Shown here: one piece after another, positions 17,097-25,614 of the stretch
How positions within the stretch are numbered: position 1 is the first letter of the stretch
Layout of the letters: every line of letters begins with the position of its first letter
DNA from: Muricoccus harenae
Lineage (GTDB): Bacteria > Pseudomonadota > Alphaproteobacteria > Acetobacterales > Acetobacteraceae
Assembly: GCF_009848505.1 (NCBI RefSeq)
Contig: NZ_WWDL01000002.1
Span: 1-64,000, forward strand
Direction of reading: 5' to 3'
DNA: 64,000 nt
Translations under genes and position numbers: made by a program
The notes under the pieces: generated by a model
Told to the model about the DNA's origin: nothing
What the model saw: the letters and a program-made list of their open reading frames with translations, nothing else
Database searches by the model: none

Positions 17097-18068
17097 ATGA
17101 CACATCGCCGGGGTCTTTTGCTGGCTGGAGCCGCTACGGCGCTTCCTCTACCCGCTCTCGCCCAGGTATGGCCCTCGCGGCCGATCAGCATCATCGTTCC
17201 CTTCCCGCCGGGTGGATCGAACGACCTTTTGGCGCGACCCTTGGCGCAGAAGCTGCAACAGGCGCTCGGCGGCCACCCAGTGGTGGTGGATAATCGCGGC
17301 GGTGCAGGCGGCACGGTGGGCGCCGCACAGGTGGCGCGCGCCACCCCGGACGGACATACGCTGATGTGGGGCCATGTCGGCACCCTCGCCGTGAACCCCT
17401 GGATTTATCCGAACATTCCCTATGATCCACTGAAGGATTTTGCGCCGGTAGCGCTGGTTGCCACTTTGCCATCGGTGCTGGTGGTGCATCCTTCGGTGCC
17501 GGCGCGCTCCGCAGAAGAGTTCGTGGCGCTGGCGAAGGCGAAACCCGGCACGATCGATTACGGCAGCGCCGGAAATGGCGCGGCGTCGCATATCACCATG
17601 GCCGCATTCTGCGACGCGGCAGGGATTGAACTTGTGCACGTGCCTTATCGCGGCAACGGGCAGATGTTAGCCGACCTGCTGGCTGGCCGCGTGAAGTGCA
17701 GCTTTGCCGGCGCGCCGGTGGTGCTGCCTGCGGCACGGGAGGGTCGGCTGCTGGCACTCGGCATGAGTGCGCGCGAGCCCTCACCGGTAATTCCGCATGT
17801 GATGCCGATGGCTGCGCGCGCAGTGCCCGGGTTCGAGGTGCTGCAGTGGCATGGGCTCGTCGCGCCGGCCGCGACGCCGCCGGAGGTGGTGGCGCGGATC
17901 AACACAGCGGTGAACAGTGTACTCGGCGGCTCTGAGATGAAGGAGCGACTGGAAATTGAGGGCGCCGATGCGGCACCACGGACGCCGGACGCCTTCCGGC
18001 AGCTCATCGCTGCCGATCTGGAGCGCTTCCGGGTGCTTGTGCAGCGCGCCGGCCTCCGGGCTGATTGA
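17097..18068 (+). CDS. Bug/TctC-family substrate-binding protein
   Basis: Periplasmic receptor of 323 residues. It has a short signal (HRRGLLLAGAATALPLPALAQ) and then WPSRPISIIVPFPPGGSNDL, HPVVVDNRGGAGG, DGHTLMWGH and LVHVPYRGNGQMLAD. The fourth segment TLAVNPWIYPNIPYDP is near-identical in layout to the receptor at 30.9 kb (GTLAVNP followed by a LYRKL-type loop), suggesting a related pair. GGGAGAGG precedes the ATG. The stop codon shares a base with the start of the next gene, a dihydroxyphthalate-decarboxylase-like protein, so the two are probably co-translated. Confidence 0.93.
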   Translation: MTHRRGLLLAGAATALPLPALAQVWPSRPISIIVPFPPGGSNDLLARPLAQKLQQALGGHPVVVDNRGGAGGTVGAAQVARATPDGHTLMWGHVGTLAVNPWIYPNIPYDPLKDFAPVALVATLPSVLVVHPSVPARSAEEFVALAKAKPGTIDYGSAGNGAASHITMAAFCDAAGIELVHVPYRGNGQMLADLLAGRVKCSFAGAPVVLPAAREGRLLALGMSAREPSPVIPHVMPMAARAVPGFEVLQWHGLVAPAATPPEVVARINTAVNSVLGGSEMKERLEIEGADAAPRTPDAFRQLIAADLERFRVLVQRAGLRAD

Positions 18069-19054
18069 TGCTGACCCTCACTGTCGCCTGTGGCCCCTAT
18101 GATCGCGTGCGTCCTCTCTTCGATGGGCGCGTACAGGTCGATGGCGTACGAGTGGTGCCGGTGCCCCTGGCTTCGGAGCAGAGCTTCCCGCGTGCGGTGA
18201 CGCGCGCGGAATTCGACGTGACGGAGCTCTCGCTTTCCTCGCAGCTTGTGCAGCTCTCTCGCGGGGAGGCAGCCTATGTGGCACTGCCCGTGCCGGTGGC
18301 GCGCGCCTTTCGGCATGGTTGCATCTATCTGCGGCGCGATGCGGGCATCTCGTCGCCAAAGGATCTCGAGGGGCGCCGCGTCGGAGTGCCGGAGTACGGC
18401 ATGACGCTCGCACTCTGGTTGCGCGGCATCCTTACCGAAGAGCATGGCGTGGTGGTCGACAGGGTGGCGTGGCGAACGGCGGGGACCAATGTGGCCGGAC
18501 GCAAGGAAAGATTGGCGCTGGAGTTACCGCCTGGAATGGATGTGCGACCGCTGCCGGAGGGCGCGACACTGGACGGGGCGCTGCTGGCGGCGGAACTGGA
18601 TGCAGTGCTCTCGCCGACGCCGCCTTCGGCCTTCACGGCGGGCGATCCGCGTGTGCTGCGCCTCTTCCCCAATCCGCGCGCGGCGGCAGAAGCATATCAC
18701 CGGCACACCGGATTTTTCCCGACGATGCACCTGATCGGCGTGCGGCGCGATGTGCTGGCACGCGCGCCGGGGGTCGGACGCGCGCTGTACGACGCCTTCT
18801 GTGCGGCGAAATCCGCGGCGGAGACCGAATGGGAGGCAACTCTGGCGTCGAGCTCGCCGGCCACGATGTTCCCCTTCCTTGCGGAAGAATGGGCGGCGAT
18901 GCGTGCCGTTCTTGGGCAAGATCCGTGGCGCTACGGCGTGGCGGCTAACCGCACGGAGTTCGAGGCGCTGTGTCGTTGGTCGCATGCCCAACATCTCGCA
19001 CGGCGCGTCCTGCAGGTGGAGGAGCTGTTCGATCCGGCGACCTTGGACACCTGA
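18068..19054 (+). CDS. 4,5-dihydroxyphthalate decarboxylase-like / PhnD-type binding-fold protein
   Basis: 328 residues without a signal peptide. The protein resembles the Pht5-type 4,5-dihydroxyphthalate decarboxylase family, whose fold is related to periplasmic binding proteins. Supporting segments are LTVACGPYDRVRPLFDGRV, FDVTELSLSSQL, LEGRRVGVPEYGMTLALWLR and DAVLSPTPPSAF. The ATG overlaps the upstream Bug gene stop (TGATG); a TTG one codon earlier is less likely. Coupling to a receptor suggests either an aromatic-acid decarboxylation step or a cytoplasmic binding function. Direct assignment as a decarboxylase is uncertain because many homologues are uncharacterised. Confidence 0.75.
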   Translation: MLTLTVACGPYDRVRPLFDGRVQVDGVRVVPVPLASEQSFPRAVTRAEFDVTELSLSSQLVQLSRGEAAYVALPVPVARAFRHGCIYLRRDAGISSPKDLEGRRVGVPEYGMTLALWLRGILTEEHGVVVDRVAWRTAGTNVAGRKERLALELPPGMDVRPLPEGATLDGALLAAELDAVLSPTPPSAFTAGDPRVLRLFPNPRAAAEAYHRHTGFFPTMHLIGVRRDVLARAPGVGRALYDAFCAAKSAAETEWEATLASSSPATMFPFLAEEWAAMRAVLGQDPWRYGVAANRTEFEALCRWSHAQHLARRVLQVEELFDPATLDT

Positions 19055-19279
19055 CGGTGTTATCCCCGCGTCGGTGGCTGTTGCTCTGGTGGCGCATCTG
19101 GTCGAGCGTGCCTGTCTTACTTGCGCCGTGAACGAGGCCATTCCGGGGCCGGCGCGAGCAGACGCGTTGCATACTTGCCTCCGCTGCGGACTAGGAAGCC
19201 GACCGCCTCTGGGCGCTACGGGCGACTGCCCGGGCGCGGAAGTGGGGGAGTTGTATGAGCGGAGCCGGAGGAACATGTC

Positions 19280-20023
19280 ATGACCAAGCGACTTGAAGGA
19301 AAGCGCGCCTTCATCACTGCGGCGGGGCAGGGAATTGGCCAGGCAATCGCGCTGGCCTTTGTCCGCGAGGGCGCGCGGGTGGTGGCTACCGATCGGGAAG
19401 CGGCCAAGCTCGCCGCTCTAGACGGCTGCGAGACCCAGATCCTGGACGTGCTCGACGACACCGCCTTCGCAGGGGCGGTTGCCGCGGCGGGGCCGCTTGA
19501 TGTGATGGTGAACTGCGCCGGCGTAGTTCACCAGAACACCGCGCTGACCTGCACGGATGCCGAATGGGACGCCGCCTTCGCCCTGAACTGCCGGGCAACA
19601 TGGAAGGGGATGGCTGCGGCATTGCCGGCGATGCTTGAGCGCGGCCGTGGCACGGTGGTGAATATTGCCAGCGCTGCGGGCTATGCCAAGGCACCACCGA
19701 ACCGCTTCGCCTATGCGGCCACCAAGGCTGCCGTGGTGGGCATGACGAAGGCGACGGCCTTGGACGTCGTGACGCGGGGGGTGCGCGTGAACTGCATCTG
19801 TCCTGGCACGGTGGACACGCCTTCGCTTGGCGAGCGCATCGCCGCCAATGCTGCGGCCGCCGGCGGAACGGAGGCGGCGCGTGCCGCATTCGTGGCTCGC
19901 CAGGCAATGGGCCGTTTGGGCAACGCGGAGGAGATTGCAATGCTTGCCGTGTATCTTGCCTCCGATGAGAGTGCCTTCATCACGGGCCAGGCAGTCGTGA
20001 TCGACGGCGGTTGGACCTTGTAG
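19280..20023 (+). CDS. SDR-family NAD(P)-dependent oxidoreductase
   Basis: Rossmann-fold dehydrogenase or ketoreductase of 247 residues. It shows AAGQGIGQA for cofactor binding, the NCAG motif, catalytic NIASA serine and YAATK tyrosine/lysine, and a C-terminal VIDGGWTL as in classical SDRs. GGAGG lies eight bases before the ATG; an upstream ATG in the same frame stops after two codons. It resembles 2-keto-3-deoxy-L-fuconate or 3-hydroxyacyl dehydrogenases in general layout. The 225 bases before it show no gene I can recognise. Confidence 0.92.
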   Translation: MTKRLEGKRAFITAAGQGIGQAIALAFVREGARVVATDREAAKLAALDGCETQILDVLDDTAFAGAVAAAGPLDVMVNCAGVVHQNTALTCTDAEWDAAFALNCRATWKGMAAALPAMLERGRGTVVNIASAAGYAKAPPNRFAYAATKAAVVGMTKATALDVVTRGVRVNCICPGTVDTPSLGERIAANAAAAGGTEAARAAFVARQAMGRLGNAEEIAMLAVYLASDESAFITGQAVVIDGGWTL

Positions 20024-20280
20024 GCCGACCACCTGAAGCGCCTCGACTCCGGGGGCAGGATCGTGTGCAGGATCCGCTCGCTGACGTTGCGCGTACGCGT
20101 GCGGTTATCCTCCACGGAGCCCCGGCGGTGTCTCACCGCACCGACGGGCCGTTCTACTGGAGGCAGGTCAATCCGCAGGGACGAAGTCGCCCCAAGCTAG
20201 CATTCAGTGGCTCAGGATAGGCGGTCTTCAACCTCCTCCAATAGTTGCTCGAGCTTTCGCAGACGCACCGGTCCAATTGG
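20024..20280. other. Intergenic remnant before the Bug/FAD scar
   Basis: About 250 bases with no convincing start-to-stop gene. The sequence leads directly into the receptor fragment described next. I recognise no tRNA, promoter or repeat here. It may be part of the deletion scar. Confidence 0.4.
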
Positions 20281-20906
20281 GCGGCCAGCATCGTGCTCCT
20301 GCGGCGTCGCCCGTTGCTGGGAGCCATGCTCGTCCTGGCGCTCGCTGTTCGGCAAGCGGCTGAGTGGCCGAATCGGCCGCTGCGGATAATTGCCGCCTTC
20401 GCGGCGAGTTTCTCGCCGACGTGACCGGACGTGACCGGGCGGCGCGTGGCGGAGCATTACTGCTCGACTGGATTCGCCGCGCGAGTCGGCATCCGCGGAC
20501 GCGGCGCGTGCGCGGCCGCGTGGTGGTGACGGAGGCGGATCTGCGCGGCGGTCACCGCTTTGAGGACACAATTGCGATCGGCGCCTTTCCGATCGATGTG
20601 CACGAGAGACGTGGCACAGCCACACGCCTGGAGCGCATGGGTGGGCCGGACCATCACCACGCCATTCCTCTCGGCTCCCTGATCCCGGTGGCGCTGGATA
20701 ACGTCCTAGTCGCCGGCCGCGGCATTTCCGCGACACATACGGACTTCGGCGCCCTTCGGATCATGCCTCAGGCCATGGCCATGGGGCAGTCAGCAGGCGT
20801 CGCTGCCGCCCTGCCTGCGACGCGGAATAGCCCGGTCCATGAGTTGCGCTTTTCAGATGTGGAAGATGGCCTGTTGAGGCAGGGTGCCGTCTTGCAGGCG
20901 GCCTGA
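20281..20906 (+). pseudogene. Chimeric scar: Bug receptor N-terminus joined to FAD-dependent oxidoreductase C-terminus
   Basis: From 20281 one frame reads a receptor-type signal peptide, RRRPLLGAMLVLALAV, then AEWPNRPLRIIAAF, the start of a Bug protein. It stops at 20422. The rest, in another frame to 20906, matches the C-terminal part of FAD-dependent oxidoreductases (FAD_oxidored type): RVRGRVVVTEADLRGG, FEDTIAIGAFPIDVH, NVLVAGRGISATHTDFGALR and the AMGQSAGVAAAL helix. A one-base loss near 20496-20499 breaks the VGIR-TRRVRG frame. The N-terminal FAD-binding domain is missing. Both genes are dead. The downstream lyase has its own ribosome site. Confidence 0.75.
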
Positions 20907-20925
20907 GCCGCCACCGGAGGAAACG

Positions 20926-22320
20926 ATGATCTGTGTTGTTCTCCAGCGGGTAGCAGTGACCCTGCTGCTCGCCGTCCTCGCCGCTGCAGGGACCGCAAGC
21001 GCCCAGGAGCCCCGAAGCATTGCGGAGCTGTTCAGCCGCGGGCACACGCAGGCCCTGCTGATGCGGATCGAGGTCGGGCTGGCCCGGGTACAGGCACGGC
21101 GCGGGATCATCCCCAACGAGGCGGCGGAGGAGATCGCGCGGACCGCGACCATTGAGGCCGTGCCGCCAGCGACTGTCGCGGAGGAGCAGCGTCGGGTAGG
21201 GCACCCGCTTGTCGCCCTGCTGAACGCCTGGGCACGTGTGACGCGGAACGGGGCGGTTGAGTGGATCCACTACGGCGCCACCACGCAAGACATCTACGAC
21301 ACCGCGCAGGTCATCCAGACACGGGAGGCCATGCGTCGGATGATTGCGGCCATGGAGCGGGCCGAGAATGCCATGCTGCGGCTGGCTGAGGAGCATCGGG
21401 CAACGCTAATGATCGGCCGTACCGTCGGGCGGCATGCTCTGCCCATCACATTCGGCCTCAAGGTTGCGAGCTGGATGGCTGAGAACCGGCGCAACATAGA
21501 CCGGATGAATGGATGGCTGGCGCGCACGAATACGGGGATGCTCTCCGGTGCGGTGGGCAGCTACGCGGCGCTTGGACCCGACGCGCTGGCCCTGGAGGCG
21601 GAGCTGATGCAGGAGATCGGCCTGGGCGAGCCCTGGCCGGTCGATTGGAAAGGCGCCAAGGACATGTTCGCCGAATACGGGGCGCTGCTCGGCATCGCCG
21701 CCCGCAGCTGGGCCCGCGTGGCGCAGGAGATCTTCCTGATGCAGGGGGATGACCTGCGCGAGGTCGGCGATCCAGGCTCGGAAGTCGGTTCCTCGACGAT
21801 GCCGCACAAGGTGAACCCGGGGCGGTCCCGCACCGTTGTCGCGCTGGCTCGCGTGGTGCCGCACCAGGCGGAGGTGCTGCAGGAATGGCAGGTGTCCATC
21901 AGGGAGCGCGACCAGATCAGCAATGCCGACACCCTAGGCGAGGTGAGCACCACGATGGACCGGCTTCTGACTGCCGCTGCCGGCATGATGGAGGGGCTTC
22001 AGGTCTATCCGGAGAACATGTGCCGCAATCTTGGCCGGACGAACGGCCTGATCATGGCTGAACATGCCATGTTCCTGCTTGGAGAACGCATCGGAGAGCA
22101 CACCGCGCATGAGGAGGTGCGCCTCGCCGCCCGTGCCGCCTGGGAGCGTGGGACATCGCTGGTCGAGAAGATCGCCGCGAGACCTGGGCTTGCTTCGCTG
22201 GTGGTCGAGCTCGACCTTGCTAACCAGCTCAATGCCACGCGCTACATCGGGCTGGCACCTGCAGCCGTGGATCGGACCATCGCGGCCGTTCGCACCGCGC
22301 GTGGGGCTGCGCGCCACTGA
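20926..22320 (+). CDS. Aspartase/fumarase-superfamily lyase with an export signal peptide
   Basis: Homotetrameric lyase of the adenylosuccinate lyase/3-carboxymuconate cycloisomerase group, 464 residues. It shows HYGATTQDIYDTAQV, the signature GSSTMPHKVNPG with the catalytic serine loop, and GRTVGRHALPITFGLK. Unlike ordinary cytoplasmic members it begins with a clear signal peptide (ICVVLQRVAVTLLLAVLAAA, cleavage near TASAQ). The start follows GGAGG by five bases, and removing the leader would leave no other good start. A periplasmic lyase is therefore predicted. It could eliminate fumarate from an N-substituted aspartate or open a lactone (inference). It follows the Bug/FAD scar and precedes an SDR and an NtaA-type monooxygenase. 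Confidence 0.85.
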   Translation: MICVVLQRVAVTLLLAVLAAAGTASAQEPRSIAELFSRGHTQALLMRIEVGLARVQARRGIIPNEAAEEIARTATIEAVPPATVAEEQRRVGHPLVALLNAWARVTRNGAVEWIHYGATTQDIYDTAQVIQTREAMRRMIAAMERAENAMLRLAEEHRATLMIGRTVGRHALPITFGLKVASWMAENRRNIDRMNGWLARTNTGMLSGAVGSYAALGPDALALEAELMQEIGLGEPWPVDWKGAKDMFAEYGALLGIAARSWARVAQEIFLMQGDDLREVGDPGSEVGSSTMPHKVNPGRSRTVVALARVVPHQAEVLQEWQVSIRERDQISNADTLGEVSTTMDRLLTAAAGMMEGLQVYPENMCRNLGRTNGLIMAEHAMFLLGERIGEHTAHEEVRLAARAAWERGTSLVEKIAARPGLASLVVELDLANQLNATRYIGLAPAAVDRTIAAVRTARGAARH

Positions 22321-22500
22321 CTAAGTGAGAGCGCCCCAACCTGTGGCCGGAGCTGATCGCGTGGAGTCGCGCGGGATCGTCTTCGGCTGGACCTGCCACG
22401 AAAAGGCGGTGAAGGTTGCGGTGTGTGATGCATCCGGAGTCACCTCGGGCGACAGCTTGCGCCGGGGAGCCGGGATTCTCCACCGATGAGGGAAGGCAGA

Positions 22501-23241
22501 ATGCACCAGCTCAATTTGAACGACCGTGTCGCAGTCATCACGGGCGGCGCCCGCGGCATTGGCCTTGCAATTGCCGAACGCTGCGCTGCCAGCGGCGCCA
22601 AGGTGGCGATCTGGGACGTCGACCTCGACGAGGCGCTGCGCGTAGCAGGGCGGCTGGACGGCTTCGCCGCTCGCGTGGACGTGACGGATTACGATGCAAT
22701 CGACGCTGCGGCCATCGAAGTGGAAAGGGCCCTCGGCCCGGTGGACATTCTGGTGAACAATGCTGGCATCACCGGGCCGAACATGCCGGTCGATGAATAC
22801 GGCATAGCCGATTGGCGGAGGGTGATCGATGTCGACCTGAACGGTGTCTTCCTGTGCTCCCGGGCCCTGGTGCCCCGTATGCGGGTGCGGAACTACGGTC
22901 GCATCGTCAACATTGCTTCGATCGCCGGTAAGGAGGGCAATCCGAATGCCGCAGCCTATTCCGCAGCCAAGGCCGGCGTCATTGGCCTCACCAAGTCCTT
23001 GGGTAAGGAACTGGCGGCTACCGGCATTCGGGTGAACTGCATCACCCCGTCCGCGGCAGAGACCGACATTTTCAAGCAGATGACTGAACAGCAGATTAGC
23101 TACATGCTGAGCAAGATCCCAATGGGCCGCTTTGTTCAGGTGGAGGAGATCGCTGCCCTGGCTTGCTGGCTTGCTTCCGAAGAATGCAGCTTCTCCACAG
23201 GTGCCGTGTTCGACATCAGCGGCGGCCGTGCCACTTACTGA
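22501..23241 (+). CDS. SDR-family oxidoreductase (3-oxoacyl reductase type)
   Basis: Classical SDR of 246 residues with TGGARGIGLAIA, NNAGITGPN, VNIASIAG and YSAAKAGVIG, and a C-terminal DISGGRATY. The ATG at 22501 follows GGAAGG; an in-frame ATG at 22486 adds five residues. The short distance to the exported lyase suggests a common transcript. It probably oxidises or reduces a hydroxy/keto intermediate. Confidence 0.92.
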   Translation: MHQLNLNDRVAVITGGARGIGLAIAERCAASGAKVAIWDVDLDEALRVAGRLDGFAARVDVTDYDAIDAAAIEVERALGPVDILVNNAGITGPNMPVDEYGIADWRRVIDVDLNGVFLCSRALVPRMRVRNYGRIVNIASIAGKEGNPNAAAYSAAKAGVIGLTKSLGKELAATGIRVNCITPSAAETDIFKQMTEQQISYMLSKIPMGRFVQVEEIAALACWLASEECSFSTGAVFDISGGRATY

Positions 23242-23968
23242 AGCGACATGCGCGGCGTGCCAAGACATGGAATATCGTGGAGAGGCGGCTAGCTGTGCTG
23301 CGTTGGCGCCGTTCCTCCTAGGCGCAGATATTGTCCCGAGGATGCAGCACTTGCTTGCCTATGTGCTTATTGTACCCAACGGCCAGTTGCTTCGCCCGCG
23401 TTGATATGGCGCGGTTGCCACGCTGCTTCCGATCTGCATTCCTGGCCTTCGCCCGCCCCTCCGGGCGAGGGTTCGGGATCAGCCTTTGTCATCAGGTTCC
23501 AGAATGCGGAGCCAGCCTGAAGCTGTGCGGCCGACAGAGGCCGCCTACCAATGCCGATCTGACATTCATTGCGGCCCAACTTCCCCTGGCGGATACCGCT
23601 ACCAATCCGATACGAGTTGGGTGACCCGACTTGCCCCTCAGGTTGGATAAAAGCCGTCAGCGCCCTGGAGGATCCCCTCGAGAGGTGTTGGCGGTTTTTG
23701 CGTGCCAGTGCCTCCACCCGCTCTCGCAGATGCCCGTGGCGGCCTTCCCCGGCGAGGGGTGCGGCCACAGAAAGCCCAGGGCTGGCCCTCGCCGGAACAA
23801 GGCCGCGGCGTTCCCTATGGCAACCGCTCCGACATCCGCGGCAGGCGGACTGCTTACACTGCGGTCACCATGGCCTGGGCTAGGAACTCCGAGGTGCCCC
23901 GAAGAAGAGCGCGGAGGTCGAGCGGCAGCTGCTCAATCTACGAGGCTGCCGCCCACGTCGTATGGCCG
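23242..23968. other. Gene-free stretch of about 730 bases
   Basis: No convincing gene on either strand. Minus-strand codons around 23.65-23.75 kb give LRERVEALARKNRQ followed by a serine/arginine run, vaguely like the N-terminus of an IS66-type transposase. The match is short and I treat it as unproven. The stretch lies between convergent genes, which is consistent with a decayed insertion or terminator region. Confidence 0.35.
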
Positions 23969-25276
23969 TTACTCTGCTGCGCGGAGTTGCGTGAAGCGGT
24001 TGGCGGGGCGGGGTAGCCCAAGGTGGTCGCGCAGTGTCGTCCCCTCATAGCGTTCACGGAAAAGGCCGCGCCGGCGCAGGATGGGGACGACCAGATCGAC
24101 GAAATCATCGAACTGGCCAGGGAAGAACGGTGGCATGATGTTGAAGCCATCCGCAGCGCCCCCGACGAACCACTCCTCCAACGCGTCGGCGATTTGCTCC
24201 GGAGTTCCCCAGACGATCCGGTGCCCGCGGGCGCCGGCCACCAGGTAGTAGAGGTCTCGCAACGTCAGGTTCTCGCGCCGTGCCAGATCCGTGAGCAGCT
24301 TCGCACGCGAGCGGAGCTGATCGGATTCGGGCAACTCCGGCAGCGGCTCATCCAGCGGGTAGCCCGACACATCATGCCCGAGACGGTCGGAAAGGAGGGC
24401 AATGGCCTTGGCCGGATCGATCCAACCCTGCAACTGCCCATAAAGTGCCCGCGCCTCATCTTCCGTGCGACCGATCACTGGGCAGACACCGGGCATGATA
24501 TGCAGGTGGCGCGGATCACGCCCATGCCGCGCCATGCGCCCCTTCAAGCTCTGGTAAAAGGCGCGCCCTTCCTCGACTGTCTGCTGAGCGGTGAAGACGA
24601 CGTCGGCCGTACGCGCAGCCAAGTCTTGTCCCGGCTCTGACGACCCGGCTTGGATGATCACTGGATGACCTTGTGGCGGGCGGGACACGTTCAGCGGGCC
24701 CTTCACGGAGAAGTAGCGGCCCTTGTGGTCCAGGGTGTGGAGGCGTGCGGGATCGACATAGACATTGGCAGCCTTGTCCTTGAGCACCGCACCGTCCTCA
24801 AAGCTGTCCCAGAGGCCGCGCACCACATCGAGATATTCCTCCGCGATGGCATAGCGCTCGTCGTGGCTGGGGTGCTCGCCACGAGTGAAGTTCGAGGCGG
24901 AACGGGCGTAAGAGGTCGTCACCGCATTCCAGGCGGCCCGCCCGCCGCTGACGTGGTCCAGGGAAGCGAAGACCCGCGCCGTGTGAAAGGGTTCGCCATA
25001 AGTGGTTGAGGCGGTGGCGGCGAGCCCGACGTGGGAAGTCACCATTGCCACGGCCGCGAGTAGCGTCAGGGGCTCCAACCGCGCCACAGTGGATGGATGG
25101 GCGTCCGCCCCGCTGGTCAGGCCGTCGGCGAGGAAGAAAAGGTCAAAGGTGCCGCGTTCAGCGGTGCGGGCGACATGCTGGATCAGCGGGAGGTTTTCAC
25201 CGCCCGCCTGGGCATCCGGATGCCGCCAGCCAGCGACGTGATGCCCTGCCATCTGGGCGAAGAGGCCGAGGCTCAT
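23969..25276 (-). CDS. LLM-class FMN-dependent monooxygenase, NtaA/SnaA/DszA family (second copy)
   Basis: Second flavin monooxygenase, 435 residues from the chosen ATG; starts at 25327 or 25345 would add 17 or 23 residues without a family match. Motifs are HHVAGWRHPDA, FDLFFLADGL, VGLAATASTTYGEP, SGGRAAWNAVTTS and PVIIQAGSSEPGQDLAA. It is only distantly similar to the copy at 7 kb, so it is not a recent duplicate. Its use of reduced flavin requires a separate reductase not seen here. It is divergent from the next Bug receptor gene, which may bring in its substrate. Confidence 0.92.
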   Translation of the reverse strand: MSLGLFAQMAGHHVAGWRHPDAQAGGENLPLIQHVARTAERGTFDLFFLADGLTSGADAHPSTVARLEPLTLLAAVAMVTSHVGLAATASTTYGEPFHTARVFASLDHVSGGRAAWNAVTTSYARSASNFTRGEHPSHDERYAIAEEYLDVVRGLWDSFEDGAVLKDKAANVYVDPARLHTLDHKGRYFSVKGPLNVSRPPQGHPVIIQAGSSEPGQDLAARTADVVFTAQQTVEEGRAFYQSLKGRMARHGRDPRHLHIMPGVCPVIGRTEDEARALYGQLQGWIDPAKAIALLSDRLGHDVSGYPLDEPLPELPESDQLRSRAKLLTDLARRENLTLRDLYYLVAGARGHRIVWGTPEQIADALEEWFVGGAADGFNIMPPFFPGQFDDFVDLVVPILRRRGLFRERYEGTTLRDHLGLPRPANRFTQLRAAE

Positions 25277-25614
25277 CCGGCGGCCCCCTGAAGTGCGATC
25301 CGCTTCAGCGCTCCGGTCGATCACCATGGCCGCCCATCCCTTCATTAGCCCTGTCGGGCGCTTGCGGAAAACACGATGAAAGATCGGGCGTCAAGCCGCG
25401 ATGCGAGATACGCGATGATCCGCCGACCACCCGATCTGCCTACCAACCGGCAGCCAATTCCGGTATCGATCCGTGCCCCAGACTTCGACAGGTAAGACAT
25501 TCTATATCCCGCTTTGCCTTTGGAATGTTGTGCCATTTCAAATCGCGGAAACCAGCAATATACGGGCTGTCCGTGTTGAATAGGGTTCTGGCCAGGCCAG
25601 GGACGGGGGAGCGA
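25277..25614. other. Divergent intergenic region
   Basis: About 340 bases between the divergent monooxygenase and Bug genes. The part near 25500-25570 is AT-richer than its surroundings and would suit promoters for both. I cannot identify a specific -35/-10 pair or operator. No gene is visible. Confidence 0.4.

Noticed and set aside
23560-23770. Possible IS66 transposase fragment
   Set aside because: Only about 14 residues resemble the family and no inverted repeat or second motif is present.
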